64,000 bases of DNA. Origin: Amycolatopsis albispora (GTDB lineage Bacteria; Actinomycetota; Actinomycetes; Mycobacteriales; Pseudonocardiaceae). The DNA lies in assembly GCF_003312875.1 (NCBI RefSeq), contig NZ_CP015163.1, forward strand, positions 930,001-994,000, in the 5' to 3' direction. Below the pieces are notes generated by a model. The model saw nothing but the letters and a program-made list of their open reading frames with translations. It was not told the DNA's origin and searched no databases. The translations under genes and the position numbers were made by a program. Numbering within the stretch: the stretch's first letter is position 1; each line of letters opens with the position of its first letter. Positions 26,800 through 36,887 of the stretch are shown piece after piece.

Positions 26800-28029
26800 T
26801 TACTTCGCGGCCGTGGCGTCGAGGTCGGCCTCGATCGAGTCGTCTTCTTCACGTCCCGGCGTGCGCAGGTTCCACTTGATGATGACGAACCGGAACAGGA
26901 AGTAGTAGATCAGGGCGTAGACCAGGCCGATCGGGATGAGCAGCCAGACGTTCGAACTCGCCGCCGGGTGCGTCGAGTTCAGCGCGAAGTCGATGGCGCC
27001 CGCCGAGAACGAGAACCCGAGGTGGATGTCCAGTGCGTTGACCAGTGCCAGCGAGATACCGGTCAGGATCGCGTGGATCAGGTACAGCGGCCACGCCACG
27101 AACATGAACGCGAACTCGATCGGCTCGGTCACGCCGGTGAGGAACGAGGTGAACGCGGCCGCCACCATCACACCGCCGACGACCTTCTTCTGCGACGGCT
27201 TCGCGGTCTGCCAGATCGCCAGCGCGGCGGCGGGCAGGGCGAACATGAAGATCGGGAAGAAGCCGGTCATGAACGCGCCCGCGGTCGGGTCGCCGTCGAG
27301 GAACTTGGTCAGGTCACCGCCGTCGAAGATGAACCACACCGGCACGTTGATCAGCTGGTGCAGGCCGATCGGGATGAGCAGGCGGTTGAGCAGGCCGTAG
27401 ATACCGCCACCGACGACGTCGCTGCTGGTGACCGCTTCGCCGAGGTTCTGCATGCCGGCGTCGATGACCGGGAAGATCAAGCCGAAGATCACGCCGAGCA
27501 CCAGCAGGGCCAGCGAGTTGATGATCGGCACGAACCGGCGGCCGCCGAAGAAGGCCAGGTAGGTGGGCAGCTTGATGCGGTGGAACCGCTGCCACAGCAC
27601 CGCGGTGACCAGGCCGACGATCACACCGGACAGCACCGAGTACGGCCACTTGACCGGGGCGAGGAACCAGCCCTCCTTGAAGCCCTCCATCTCGTTGATC
27701 GGCGCGAACACCTGGACGACCTTGTTGAACACGACAAAGCCGACGACCGCGGCGACACCGGTCGAGCCGTCGCCCTTGCGCGCGAAGCCCACCGCGATGC
27801 CGACGGCGAACAGCAGCGGCAGCCAGTCGAGCAGGCCACCACCCGCGGCGCTGAGCACGGCGGCGACCTTGTCCCAGCCGAGACCGTCCTTGCCGAGCAG
27901 GTCGTCCTGGCCCAGCCGGAGCAGCAGGCCGGCGGCCGGCAGGGTCGCGATCGGGAGCATCAGGCTGCGGCCGAACCGCTGCAGACCGGCCAGCCCCTTA
28001 CCCTTCGCCCCCGTTGTGGTGGCGCTCAT
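26800..28029 (-). CDS. nagE2: N-acetylglucosamine-type PTS permease EIIC
   Basis: Membrane channel component of the phosphotransferase system, 409 residues, about ten hydrophobic segments. Family marks include the opening RFGRSLMLPIATLPAAGLLL, GLHQLINVPVWF (the GlcNAc subgroup pattern), the long cytoplasmic loop, and the ITGVTEPIEF-like block FLTGVTEPIEFAF. The EIIB and EIIA parts are separate genes on the opposite strand. The start overlaps the end of the GntR gene by 4 bp. GlcNAc specificity is inferred from similarity to the Streptomyces NagE2 arrangement and the DasR context. Confidence 0.88.
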   Translation of the reverse strand: MSATTTGAKGKGLAGLQRFGRSLMLPIATLPAAGLLLRLGQDDLLGKDGLGWDKVAAVLSAAGGGLLDWLPLLFAVGIAVGFARKGDGSTGVAAVVGFVVFNKVVQVFAPINEMEGFKEGWFLAPVKWPYSVLSGVIVGLVTAVLWQRFHRIKLPTYLAFFGGRRFVPIINSLALLVLGVIFGLIFPVIDAGMQNLGEAVTSSDVVGGGIYGLLNRLLIPIGLHQLINVPVWFIFDGGDLTKFLDGDPTAGAFMTGFFPIFMFALPAAALAIWQTAKPSQKKVVGGVMVAAAFTSFLTGVTEPIEFAFMFVAWPLYLIHAILTGISLALVNALDIHLGFSFSAGAIDFALNSTHPAASSNVWLLIPIGLVYALIYYFLFRFVIIKWNLRTPGREEDDSIEADLDATAAK

Positions 28030-28811
28030 CGGGTACCTCCATGTTTGGCGGGGTTACCGGAATCCGGGGAACTCCGGTCCAACTGCATAGTCACCTGGTA
28101 GTGATCTCCCCGGTACCAGGAAGTCATGTCCTCCACCGGTGCTCCGGCCATGCTGGAGACGCGGCGGAAGACGAGCAGCGGACTGCCGGTACGGATACCG
28201 AGCAGCCGTGCGGTTTCCTTGTCCGCCGACTCCGCCCAGACGGTCTGCCAGGCGTGGTCGAGGCGGATGTCTTGCTCGGCCAGCTGCGCGTACAGCGACC
28301 GCGTGAGGTCCAGTTCGAACAACCCCGCCACCCTGACGGGGTGGTACCAGCCGCGTTCCACGGCCAGCGGTATCCCGTCGGCGCGGCGCAGCCGCTTGAG
28401 CCGCAGCGCCGCGGCGCCCTCGGCGAGGCCGAGTGCGTTCGCGGTCGCGGCGGGCGGAACCTCGGTGGTGGTGCCGAGGACCTCGGTGGTCGGTTCGAGG
28501 CCCCGGCGGCGCATGTCGTCGGTGAACGACATGAGGTAGAGCTGCAATTCCATCCGGCGGCTGGCGGTGAACGTGCCCTTGCCGCGGACCCTGGACAGCA
28601 GGCCTTCCTCGACCAGCTTGCCGATCGCCGACCGGACCGTGAGCCGCGAAACCTGGTAGCGCTCCGCCAGCTCGCGTTCGGAGGGGATGGGGGAGCCGGG
28701 TGGCAGCTCCCGTTCGACCGCGTGCCGCAGGATCTCCCGCAGCTGAGCGTGTTTCGGGGTCGGACCGTCCACGACGCGGTCGGGCCGGGAGGGGAACGCG
28801 GCCGCGCTCAT
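28026..28811 (-). CDS. dasR: GntR-family regulator, DasR-like
   Basis: A 261-residue HutC/GntR regulator. The winged HTH covers about residues 18-85 (HAQLREILRHAVERELPPG; IPSERELAERYQVSRLTVRSAIGKL; GKGTF), followed by a UTRA effector domain. In Streptomyces DasR senses amino-sugar phosphates and controls GlcNAc uptake, chitin use and antibiotics. Identity is supported by the linked GlcNAc PTS genes and a DasR box 71 bp upstream. The ATG at 28811 has AAGGAGG 7 bp upstream; the longer frame is antisense to EIIA. Confidence 0.87.
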   Translation of the reverse strand: MSAAAFPSRPDRVVDGPTPKHAQLREILRHAVERELPPGSPIPSERELAERYQVSRLTVRSAIGKLVEEGLLSRVRGKGTFTASRRMELQLYLMSFTDDMRRRGLEPTTEVLGTTTEVPPAATANALGLAEGAAALRLKRLRRADGIPLAVERGWYHPVRVAGLFELDLTRSLYAQLAEQDIRLDHAWQTVWAESADKETARLLGIRTGSPLLVFRRVSSMAGAPVEDMTSWYRGDHYQVTMQLDRSSPDSGNPAKHGGTR

Positions 28812-28878
28812 GTCCTCCACCTCCTTCCGCCGACTTCGTGACCCTGGTGCTCGCACCGGGCCGCGAAGATTGGTACGT

Positions 28879-28894
28879 TCCGGTCTAGACCATT
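28879..28894. promoter_or_regulatory. DasR responsive element (dre)
   Basis: The core GGTCTAGACC (28882-28891) is a perfect palindrome within CCGGTCTAGACCATTC, matching the known dre consensus around TGGTCTAGACCA. It lies between the divergent dasR-EIIC-ptsH and EIIB-EIIA units, where one bound dimer could control both. Confidence 0.8.
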
Positions 28895-29037
28895 CATTGA
28901 TGGGGCAGAATGCTCCGCTGACTGATCGGGTGTCAACAGCCGTTACGAGTTCGTGCTCGTGATCGGCACCGGTACCGGCGATCGGCGTAGTTGTGCCTGG
29001 CGCGAATGCGGCAGGCCCGGATTTCAGGAGGTCACCG

Positions 29038-29274
29038 GTGGCGGACGACAGGCCGGAAAAGATCCTCGCGGCGCTCGGCGGCGCGGACAACGTGATCGAA
29101 ATCGAGGGTTGCATCACCCGCCTTCGCTGCGAGCTGGAAGACGGCTCGGTCGTCGACGAGGCGGCGCTGAAGAAGGCAGGCGCGATGGGCGTGGTGAAGA
29201 TGGGCTCGGTGATCCAGGTCATCGTGGGCCCGGAGGCGGACACCATCGCCAGCGACATCCAGGACCTGATGTGA
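29038..29274 (+). CDS. nagF: PTS EIIB component (glucose/GlcNAc type)
   Basis: A free-standing 78-residue EIIB protein. The phosphorylated cysteine is Cys25 in IEGCITRLR, the signature of the glucose/GlcNAc class. The GTG at 29038 follows a perfect AGGAGGT by 5 bp, which fixes the start. It overlaps the EIIA gene by 4 bp (GTGA). The cytoplasmic protein takes phosphate from EIIA and gives it to the sugar bound by EIIC. Confidence 0.9.
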   Translation: MADDRPEKILAALGGADNVIEIEGCITRLRCELEDGSVVDEAALKKAGAMGVVKMGSVIQVIVGPEADTIASDIQDLM

Positions 29275-29726
29275 GCCTGGAGATCCTGAGCCCGGTGCCC
29301 GGGCGCACGGTGCCGATGAGCGAGGTGCCCGACCAGGTCTTCGCGCAGGCGATGGTGGGGCCGGGGATCGCGGTGCAGCCGTCGGGTGGCCGCGCGGACG
29401 CGGTCTCCCCGGTCGACGGCACGGTGGTCACGCTGCACCCGCACGCGTTCGTGGTGTCCACCGAGGACGGCCGCGGGGTGCTGGTCCACCTGGGCATCGA
29501 CACGGTGCAGCAGAAGGGCGAGGGGTTCACCCTGCACGTGGTCAAGGGCGAGTCCGTGCGCGCGGGCCAGCCGCTGATCAGCTGGGACCCCGAGGCGGTC
29601 ACGGCCGCTGGCTACTCGGCTGTGGTGCCGGTGGTCGCGCTGGATGCACCGGCCGAGGCGCTCGCGGCGCTCTCGACCGGCGCGGACGTCACCGAGGGCG
29701 ACGTGTTGTTCACCTGGAACGACTGA
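29271..29726 (+). CDS. crr: PTS EIIA component (glucose type)
   Basis: A 151-residue cytoplasmic EIIA-Glc-like protein. The phosphorylated His73 is in LVHLGIDTV and the supporting His58 is in LHPHAF; the opening SPVPGRTVPMSEVPDQVF is typical. The GTG overlaps the EIIB stop. It works with HPr, EIIB and EIIC encoded around it. In this class EIIA can also serve a regulatory role, but nothing in the sequence proves it here. Confidence 0.92.
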   Translation: MSLEILSPVPGRTVPMSEVPDQVFAQAMVGPGIAVQPSGGRADAVSPVDGTVVTLHPHAFVVSTEDGRGVLVHLGIDTVQQKGEGFTLHVVKGESVRAGQPLISWDPEAVTAAGYSAVVPVVALDAPAEALAALSTGADVTEGDVLFTWND

Positions 29727-29733
29727 GCGGGAC

Positions 29734-29767
29734 GGCCCCGGGAACTGGGCTCAGGGCTCCCGGGGCC
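29734..29767. terminator. Bidirectional hairpin between crr and the Rieske gene
   Basis: GGCCCCGGGA (29734-29743) and TCCCGGGGCC (29758-29767) are perfect 10-bp arms around a 14-nt loop, lying between two convergent genes. There is no T-run, which is usual for such terminators in this group. Confidence 0.65.
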
Positions 29768-29779
29768 GCTCGGTTCGGC

Positions 29780-30196
29780 TCAGGCGCTGAGCACCTGGCC
29801 GTTCTCCACCTTCACCGCCACCGCGGGGAGCGGGGTCTCCGCGGGGCCCTGCCGAACCTCGCCGGTGAGGGCGTCGAACACCGAGCCGTGACACGGGCAG
29901 GTGAGGTCCTTGCCCTCCGCCTTGACCGCGCAACCCTGATGGGTACAAACGGCGCTGAAGGCGACCGCGGTCGCGTCGGTTGGACGGGCGACGATGATCT
30001 CCTGGTCACCTGATTTGACGGCTTTCGCTTCGCCGACCGGGATGTCGGCCAGCGCGACGAGCCCGCCACCGCCCGCGGCGGTGGACGGCGCGTCGTCCGT
30101 TCCGCAGGCAGTGAGCGCGGCGGTTCCAGCGGCCACGCCGGCGACGGCGGCTCCGGTGACCAGTACGGTGCGGCGGGTGTGTTGTTCGGCAGTCAT
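29780..30196 (-). CDS. Rieske 2Fe-2S lipoprotein, Tat-exported
   Basis: A 138-residue extracytoplasmic iron-sulfur protein. The N-terminus has a twin-arginine motif (HTRRTVLVTG), a hydrophobic stretch and a lipobox LTAC (Cys31). The cluster ligands are Cys84 and His86 in CTHQGC, and Cys100 and His103 in CPCHGS; the disulfide cysteines 89 and 102 are also present. A GTG at 30208 is an alternative start 4 codons earlier. The partner is unknown; it is not part of a cytochrome bc operon here. Confidence 0.9.
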   Translation of the reverse strand: MTAEQHTRRTVLVTGAAVAGVAAGTAALTACGTDDAPSTAAGGGGLVALADIPVGEAKAVKSGDQEIIVARPTDATAVAFSAVCTHQGCAVKAEGKDLTCPCHGSVFDALTGEVRQGPAETPLPAVAVKVENGQVLSA

Positions 30197-30316
30197 GCCC
30201 AGTGACACGACTTAGGTACCGATTCGGTTCAAAATCGGTCCGCCGACTGAACCAACGGGGTGCCCGGCCCGTGTGGTGGAAGTAGTGTCCTTCCACACGC
30301 GCGCAGGGAGTCGGCC

Positions 30317-30694
30317 ATGTTCACATGGGCGTTACGGTTGCTGGTGGTCGCGGGGTTGCTGGGCTCCGCGTGGATCCACTTCGACCTCTGGCAGCTGGGG
30401 TACCGCGACATCGACACGATCGGCCCGCTGTTCCTGGTCAACGCCGTCGCCGGGGTCGTGCTGGCGCTCGCCGTGCTGTTCTGGCACCACTGGCTGCCGC
30501 TGCTGGCCGCCGCGGGGTTCGGCGCGGTCACGCTGGCGGCCTTCTTCCTGTCGGTGACCGTCGGGCTGTTCGGTATGAAGAACGAGCTGTACTGGGGCTC
30601 CTCGCAGGTGTGGGCGGCCATCGCCGAAGGCGCCTGCGTGCTGTTCGGCCTGGTGGCGATCGCGGTGCGCGACCGGGACGGCGCCCGGGTGTGA
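30317..30694 (+). CDS. Small four-helix membrane protein
   Basis: A 125-residue protein with about four transmembrane helices (near residues 5-25, 36-56, 60-82 and 98-118). The ATG at 30317 follows GGGAG. It overlaps the sigma factor gene by 4 bp, so the two are co-translated. No family was recognised. The context suggests that it may be part of the sensing or output of the sigma/anti-sigma system. Confidence 0.75.
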   Translation: MFTWALRLLVVAGLLGSAWIHFDLWQLGYRDIDTIGPLFLVNAVAGVVLALAVLFWHHWLPLLAAAGFGAVTLAAFFLSVTVGLFGMKNELYWGSSQVWAAIAEGACVLFGLVAIAVRDRDGARV

Positions 30695-31203
30695 AGGACG
30701 CTCCGGAAGACGAGTTGATGCGTGCGCTGCACTCGGATCACGCGGCCGCGCTCTGGTCGTACGCACTGAGCCTGACCGGTGGCAACACCGCGCGCGCCGA
30801 GGACGTCGTGCAGGAAACGCTGTTGCGTGCCTGGAAGCACCCCCGGGTGCTGGACCAGTCCCAGGGTTCGGCGCGTGCCTGGTTGTTCACCGTGGCCCGG
30901 CGGATCGCCATCGACGACTGGCGTTCGGCGGCGTCCCGGTCCGAGGTCTCCACGGACGCACCGCCGGAGCAGCCCGTACCCGACGACACCGAACGCGCGT
31001 TGCAGGGGTGGTTGGTGGCGGAGGCCCTCGGCCAGTTGTCCGACCGGCACCGCGAGGTCCTCGTGCTCTGCTTCTTCCAGGGCTATTCGGTCGCCGACGC
31101 GGCCAGGCGGTTGGGGGTCGCCGAAGGCACCGTGAAGTCGAGGACGCATTATGCGCTCAGGGCGTTGAAGCTGGCGCTGGAGGAGAAGGGGGTTGTGCGA
31201 TGA
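30691..31203 (+). CDS. ECF-type RNA polymerase sigma factor
   Basis: A 170-residue sigma factor with region 2 (LWSYALSLTGGNTARAEDVV and ETLLRAWKHP, about residues 21-52; RAWLFTVARRIAIDDWR) and region 4 (LSDRHREVLVLCFFQGYSV and AEGTVKSR, about 115-152). The GTG overlaps the preceding stop (GTGA), and its own stop overlaps the anti-sigma start. The organisation resembles the mycobacterial SigL/RslA pair with a zinc-binding anti-sigma factor. It probably responds to an envelope or redox signal. Confidence 0.92.
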   Translation: MKDAPEDELMRALHSDHAAALWSYALSLTGGNTARAEDVVQETLLRAWKHPRVLDQSQGSARAWLFTVARRIAIDDWRSAASRSEVSTDAPPEQPVPDDTERALQGWLVAEALGQLSDRHREVLVLCFFQGYSVADAARRLGVAEGTVKSRTHYALRALKLALEEKGVVR

Positions 31204-31826
31204 CCGATGACCCCTTCGCGTCCTACGACGCGGCTTACGTGCTCGGCGCGCTCACCCCGGAGGACCGTTACGCCTTCGAAGCGCACTTGGAGGTGTGCCG
31301 CGAGTGCGCCCGCGCCGTGCGAGAGCTGGCGGGGTTGCCCGGGCTGCTGTCACAGGTGCCTGCCGACGCGCTCGATCCGGTCGCGCATGAGCCGCGCGGC
31401 CTGCGGTCGTCGCTGATGCGTCGGGTGCGGCGAATTCGGTTGCGTCGTCGATGGACGACCGCGGGAGCGCTCGCGGCCGCGGCGGCCCTGGTCATGGTGG
31501 TGGCGTTCCCGCTGACCGCGCAGGAGGATCCCGGCACACCGATGGTCGCGCTGGGCGAGTTCCCGGTCGAAGCCGTCGCCCAGGTCAAGGACGTGCCCGG
31601 TGGCTCCAGGGTCGACATGAAATGCAGTTACGACGGCGGCAAGGTAGGGGACTACCTGCTGGTCGCGGTCAACCGGGAAGGTCAGGTCGACGAGCTCGCG
31701 AGCTGGCGGGCCATTCCCGACGACACCGCGCAGATCTCGGTCGCCACGACGTGGCACCGCGCCGATATCGCCGCGCTGGAGATCCGCACGACCGCGGGCA
31801 AGCCGCTGCTGCGCTGGCAGCCCTGA
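31200..31826 (+). CDS. Zinc-binding (zf-HC2) anti-sigma factor
   Basis: A 208-residue membrane protein. The N-terminal anti-sigma domain has the HxxxCxxC motif AHLEVCREC (His29, Cys33, Cys36), a ligand set that can respond to thiol oxidation. A single transmembrane helix is at about 86-105, and an extracytoplasmic anti-sigma-K/RskA-like domain follows. The ATG overlaps the sigma stop by 4 bp. It is expected to hold the sigma factor inactive at the membrane until a signal arrives. Confidence 0.9.
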   Translation: MTDDPFASYDAAYVLGALTPEDRYAFEAHLEVCRECARAVRELAGLPGLLSQVPADALDPVAHEPRGLRSSLMRRVRRIRLRRRWTTAGALAAAAALVMVVAFPLTAQEDPGTPMVALGEFPVEAVAQVKDVPGGSRVDMKCSYDGGKVGDYLLVAVNREGQVDELASWRAIPDDTAQISVATTWHRADIAALEIRTTAGKPLLRWQP

Positions 31827-31831
31827 GCTAC

Positions 31832-31879
31832 GCCTACGGCCCGTTTGCCTCGATTTGCCTGCAGACATACGCCGTAGGC
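31832..31879. repeat. 9-bp inverted repeat after the anti-sigma gene
   Basis: GCCTACGGC (31832-31840) and GCCGTAGGC (31871-31879) are perfect complements 30 bp apart, starting 5 bp after the anti-sigma stop. It could be a terminator for the sigma operon or a site controlling the prepilin peptidase gene that follows. Confidence 0.45.
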
Positions 31880-31927
31880 ACCCATCCTCGTTTGCCGGCC
31901 CGGCCGCAGCCGCCGGAGTCTGACCGT

Positions 31928-32551
31928 GTGCCTTGGATCTGTTTCCCCTTCCTCGCCCTCGCTGGCTGCCTCGCTGGACTCGCCGGCCGGTGGGCGCTGC
32001 GCCGCACCGTTCCGCCGGTTCGCCTGCCCGGCTGGGGTGCCGTCGCCGCCGTAACGGTGTTGTGGCCGCTGGTCGCCTGGCTCGGTGTGCCTTGGTGGTG
32101 GCTGCCCGTGCCACTGGCCGTGGTTGGCGTCGCGGTTCCGTTGTTCGTGGTCGACCTGCGGGAGCGCCGGTTGCCGGATGCCCTGACGTTGCCCGCCTAT
32201 CTGCTCTTCGCGGGGGCGCTCGGGTTCGCCGCGGTCGAGCGTGGGGCGGGGCTGTTGTGGGCCGCTCTGCTCGGCGCGCTCGTGTTCGGCGGGTTGCACG
32301 CGGTAATCCATCGGGTGATTCCGCACGCACTCGGCGCCGGCGACGTCAAGCTGACGGGCTCGCTCGGGCTCGTTCTCGGTGCAACTGGTTGGACAGCCAT
32401 GGTCCTGGCGGTGTTCGCCAGCGCGCTGGTGACCGCCGTGTTGGGGCTGCTCGCGCGCATCCGCGGCTCGCCGACCTGGGACGACGGCGTGCCACATGGC
32501 CCAGGGCTGCTGACGGCCACCGCACTGGTGACGCTGTTTCCCAGCCAGTGA
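31928..32551 (+). CDS. Prepilin peptidase, A24 family (short form)
   Basis: Integral membrane aspartic protease of 207 residues. The two catalytic aspartates are visible in VDLRERRLPD (Asp76, with Asp84 eight residues on) and in GAGDVKL (Asp139), the GxGD motif. The N-terminal methyltransferase domain of full PilD is missing, as in many actinobacterial Flp/Tad-type enzymes. No pilin or tad genes are in this window. The GTG at 31928 is the first sensible start before the first helix. Confidence 0.87.
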   Translation: MPWICFPFLALAGCLAGLAGRWALRRTVPPVRLPGWGAVAAVTVLWPLVAWLGVPWWWLPVPLAVVGVAVPLFVVDLRERRLPDALTLPAYLLFAGALGFAAVERGAGLLWAALLGALVFGGLHAVIHRVIPHALGAGDVKLTGSLGLVLGATGWTAMVLAVFASALVTAVLGLLARIRGSPTWDDGVPHGPGLLTATALVTLFPSQ

Positions 32552-32617
32552 GCAGCCGCCCGGCACGGCGTGGAGGGTGTGCGCTCGCGCAGGTCGCGGA
32601 CGTGACAGGATCGTGGC

Positions 32618-33801
32618 GTGTTGCGCTGGATGACCGCAGGTGAATCGCACGGGCCCGCCCTGGCCGCCGTGCTCGAGGGCATGGTGGCCGGAGTCGAGGT
32701 CACCACCGCCGACGTGACCGAGCAGCTGGCTCGCCGTCGGCTCGGCTTCGGCCGGAGTCCCCGGATGGGGTTCGAGAAGGACCGCATCGAGTTCCTCGGC
32801 GGGGTGCGGCACGGGCTCACGCAGGGCGGACCGGTCGCCGTGCAGATCGAGAACGCCGAGTGGCCCAAGTGGGAAAAGGTGATGTCGGCCGACCCGGTGG
32901 ACCCGGCCGAGCTCGAAGGCCTCGCCCGCAACGAGCCGCTGACCCGCCCGCGGCCCGGTCACGCCGACCTGCCCGGCATGCAGAAGTACGACTTTCCCGA
33001 GGCCCGTCCCGTGCTGGAGCGGGCGAGCGCGCGTGAGACCGCCTCGCGCACCGCGCTCGGCACGGTCGCGCGGGCGTACCTGCGGCAGCTGCTCGGGGTC
33101 GAAATCATCAGCCACGTGGTGTCGATCGGGGGCGCCGAAGCTCCGGCCGGGCCGCTGCCCGTGCCGGAGGACCTGGCCGCGATCGACGAAAGCCCGGTGC
33201 GGGCGTTCAGCGCGGAGGGCACCGAGGCGATGGTCGCCGAGGTGGACGCCGTGCGGAAGGCCGGGGACACCGTGGGCGGCGTGATCGAGGTGCTCGCGTA
33301 CGGGTTGCCGCCGGGCCTTGGTTCCCACGTGCACTGGGACCGCCGTCTCGACGCACGGCTGGCCGGTGCCCTGATGGGCGTTCAGGCGATGAAGGGCGTG
33401 GAGGTCGGCGACGGCTTCACCACCGCTAAGCGGTGGGGGAGCCAGGCTCACGACGAAATCGACCGCGGCACCGGTCCAGTGGGCGTGACCCGCCGGTCGA
33501 ACCGCGCCGGTGGGCTCGAGGGCGGGATCACCAACGGTGAACCGCTCCGGGTGCGCGTTGCGATGAAGCCGATTTCCACCGTGCCCAAGGCTTTGTCCAC
33601 TGTGGACGTCACGACCGGCGAGCCCGCGGTCGCGATCCACCAGCGGTCGGACGTGTGCGCGGTGCCGCGAGCGGGCGTCGTGCTGGAATCCGTGGTGGCG
33701 CTGGTGCTCGCCGACGCGGCGCTGGAAAAGTTCGGCGGCGACTCGCTGGCGGAGAGCAAGCGCAACGCGGAGGGCTACCTGCGTGCGCTCGAGGAGCGCT
33801 G

Positions 33802-33805
<4 letters not shown>
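32618..33805 (+). CDS. aroC: Chorismate synthase
   Basis: Last enzyme of the shikimate pathway: anti-elimination of phosphate from EPSP to give chorismate, with reduced FMN. The 395-residue protein shows [10 protein letters not shown] at the N-terminus, the [15 protein letters not shown] block, [16 protein letters not shown], and [11 protein letters not shown] near the C-terminus. It starts a tight aroC-aroK-aroB-aroQ operon and overlaps aroK by 4 bp. Confidence 0.97.
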
Positions 33806-35881
<2,076 letters not shown>

Positions 35882-35911
35882 CTGCACCGCGGGACGAAGG
35901 CTGGGGGATGC

Positions 35912-36826
35912 ATGGTTCCGGTGCTGACCACCGAGCGGCTCACGTTGCGCGGGTTGACCCGTGATGACACCGACGCCGTGCTGCGGGTCTTCGCCGATCC
36001 GGAGATGAGCCGGTTCTTCGAGGCCGACCTGTCGGACCCGGTGCAGTGCCGCCGGATGATCGAGCGCCGGCTCGCTTACGACGGCCCGCCGGAACTCGGG
36101 CACTGGGTGATCGAGCGCGACGGCGAGGTGATCGGCCTCGCGCACCTGCGGCCATCCTGGGAACTACCGGGGAACGTGGTCGAGATCGGCTACTTCCTCG
36201 AACCCGCGCACGGCGGCAGCGGCCTGGCCACGGAGGCGGCCGCGCGGCTGCTGGACTACGGGCTCGCCGAACTCGGCGTGCCCGCGGTCTGGGCGCTGAT
36301 CCGGGAGTCCAATGTGTCCAGTGTGAAACTGGCGCAGCGACTGGGCTTCCTCGACGTCGGCAGCGGGATGCACTACGGCGCCGAGCACCGCGTCCACGTG
36401 AAGTTGCCGGACCTGCACGGCAGGACGCACCACATCGAACTGTGGGTACCCGACCTCGCCGAAGCGGAGGCCAGTTTCGGCTGGTTGCTCGGTGAGCTGG
36501 GCTGGCGCGAGTTCCAGCGCTGGCCGGACGGAGTGAGCTGGAAGCTGGGCGCCACCTACCTCGTGGTCGAGCAGTCGCCCGCGTTGACCGCGCGGGAACA
36601 CCGGCGCCGCGATCCCGGGCTGAACCACCTGGCGCTGCACGTTTCCACCCGGCAGCAGGTCGACCAGCTGGCCGACCAAGCGGGCGCGCACGGCTGGAAA
36701 CCGCTGTTCGCGGACCGGTACCCGCATGCGGGCGGTGACCAGCACTACGCGGCCTACCTGGAAAACGCTCACGGATTCGAAGTGGAACTTGTCGCCACAC
36801 CACCAGGTGTGCACTCGAACGGGTGA
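35912..36826 (+). CDS. GNAT acetyltransferase fused to a VOC (glyoxalase-like) domain
   Basis: A 304-residue two-domain protein. Residues 1-165 are a RimJ-type GNAT acetyltransferase (LTTERLTLRGLTRDDTDAV; acetyl-CoA loop EPAHGGSGLATEAA; NVSSVKLAQRLGF). Residues 168-300 form a vicinal oxygen chelate domain (HHIELWVPDLAEAEASFGWLLGELGW; GLNHLALHV; AAYLENAHGFEVELV) with His and Glu metal-ligand positions. The start ATG at 35912 follows GGGGGA. VOC domains sometimes act as resistance or dioxygenase proteins; the function of the fusion is unknown. Confidence 0.85.
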   Translation: MVPVLTTERLTLRGLTRDDTDAVLRVFADPEMSRFFEADLSDPVQCRRMIERRLAYDGPPELGHWVIERDGEVIGLAHLRPSWELPGNVVEIGYFLEPAHGGSGLATEAAARLLDYGLAELGVPAVWALIRESNVSSVKLAQRLGFLDVGSGMHYGAEHRVHVKLPDLHGRTHHIELWVPDLAEAEASFGWLLGELGWREFQRWPDGVSWKLGATYLVVEQSPALTAREHRRRDPGLNHLALHVSTRQQVDQLADQAGAHGWKPLFADRYPHAGGDQHYAAYLENAHGFEVELVATPPGVHSNG

Positions 36827-36887
36827 ACCTCTCCGTACACTGAGTCGTAGTAACTTCCGTGTCGCGTGCCCCGCCGTCGACACGTTC

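Noticed and set aside
36726..36887. Upstream in-frame extension of the beta-propeller lipoprotein
   Set aside because: It overlaps the end of the GNAT-VOC gene in another frame and would put a signal peptide inside the protein.
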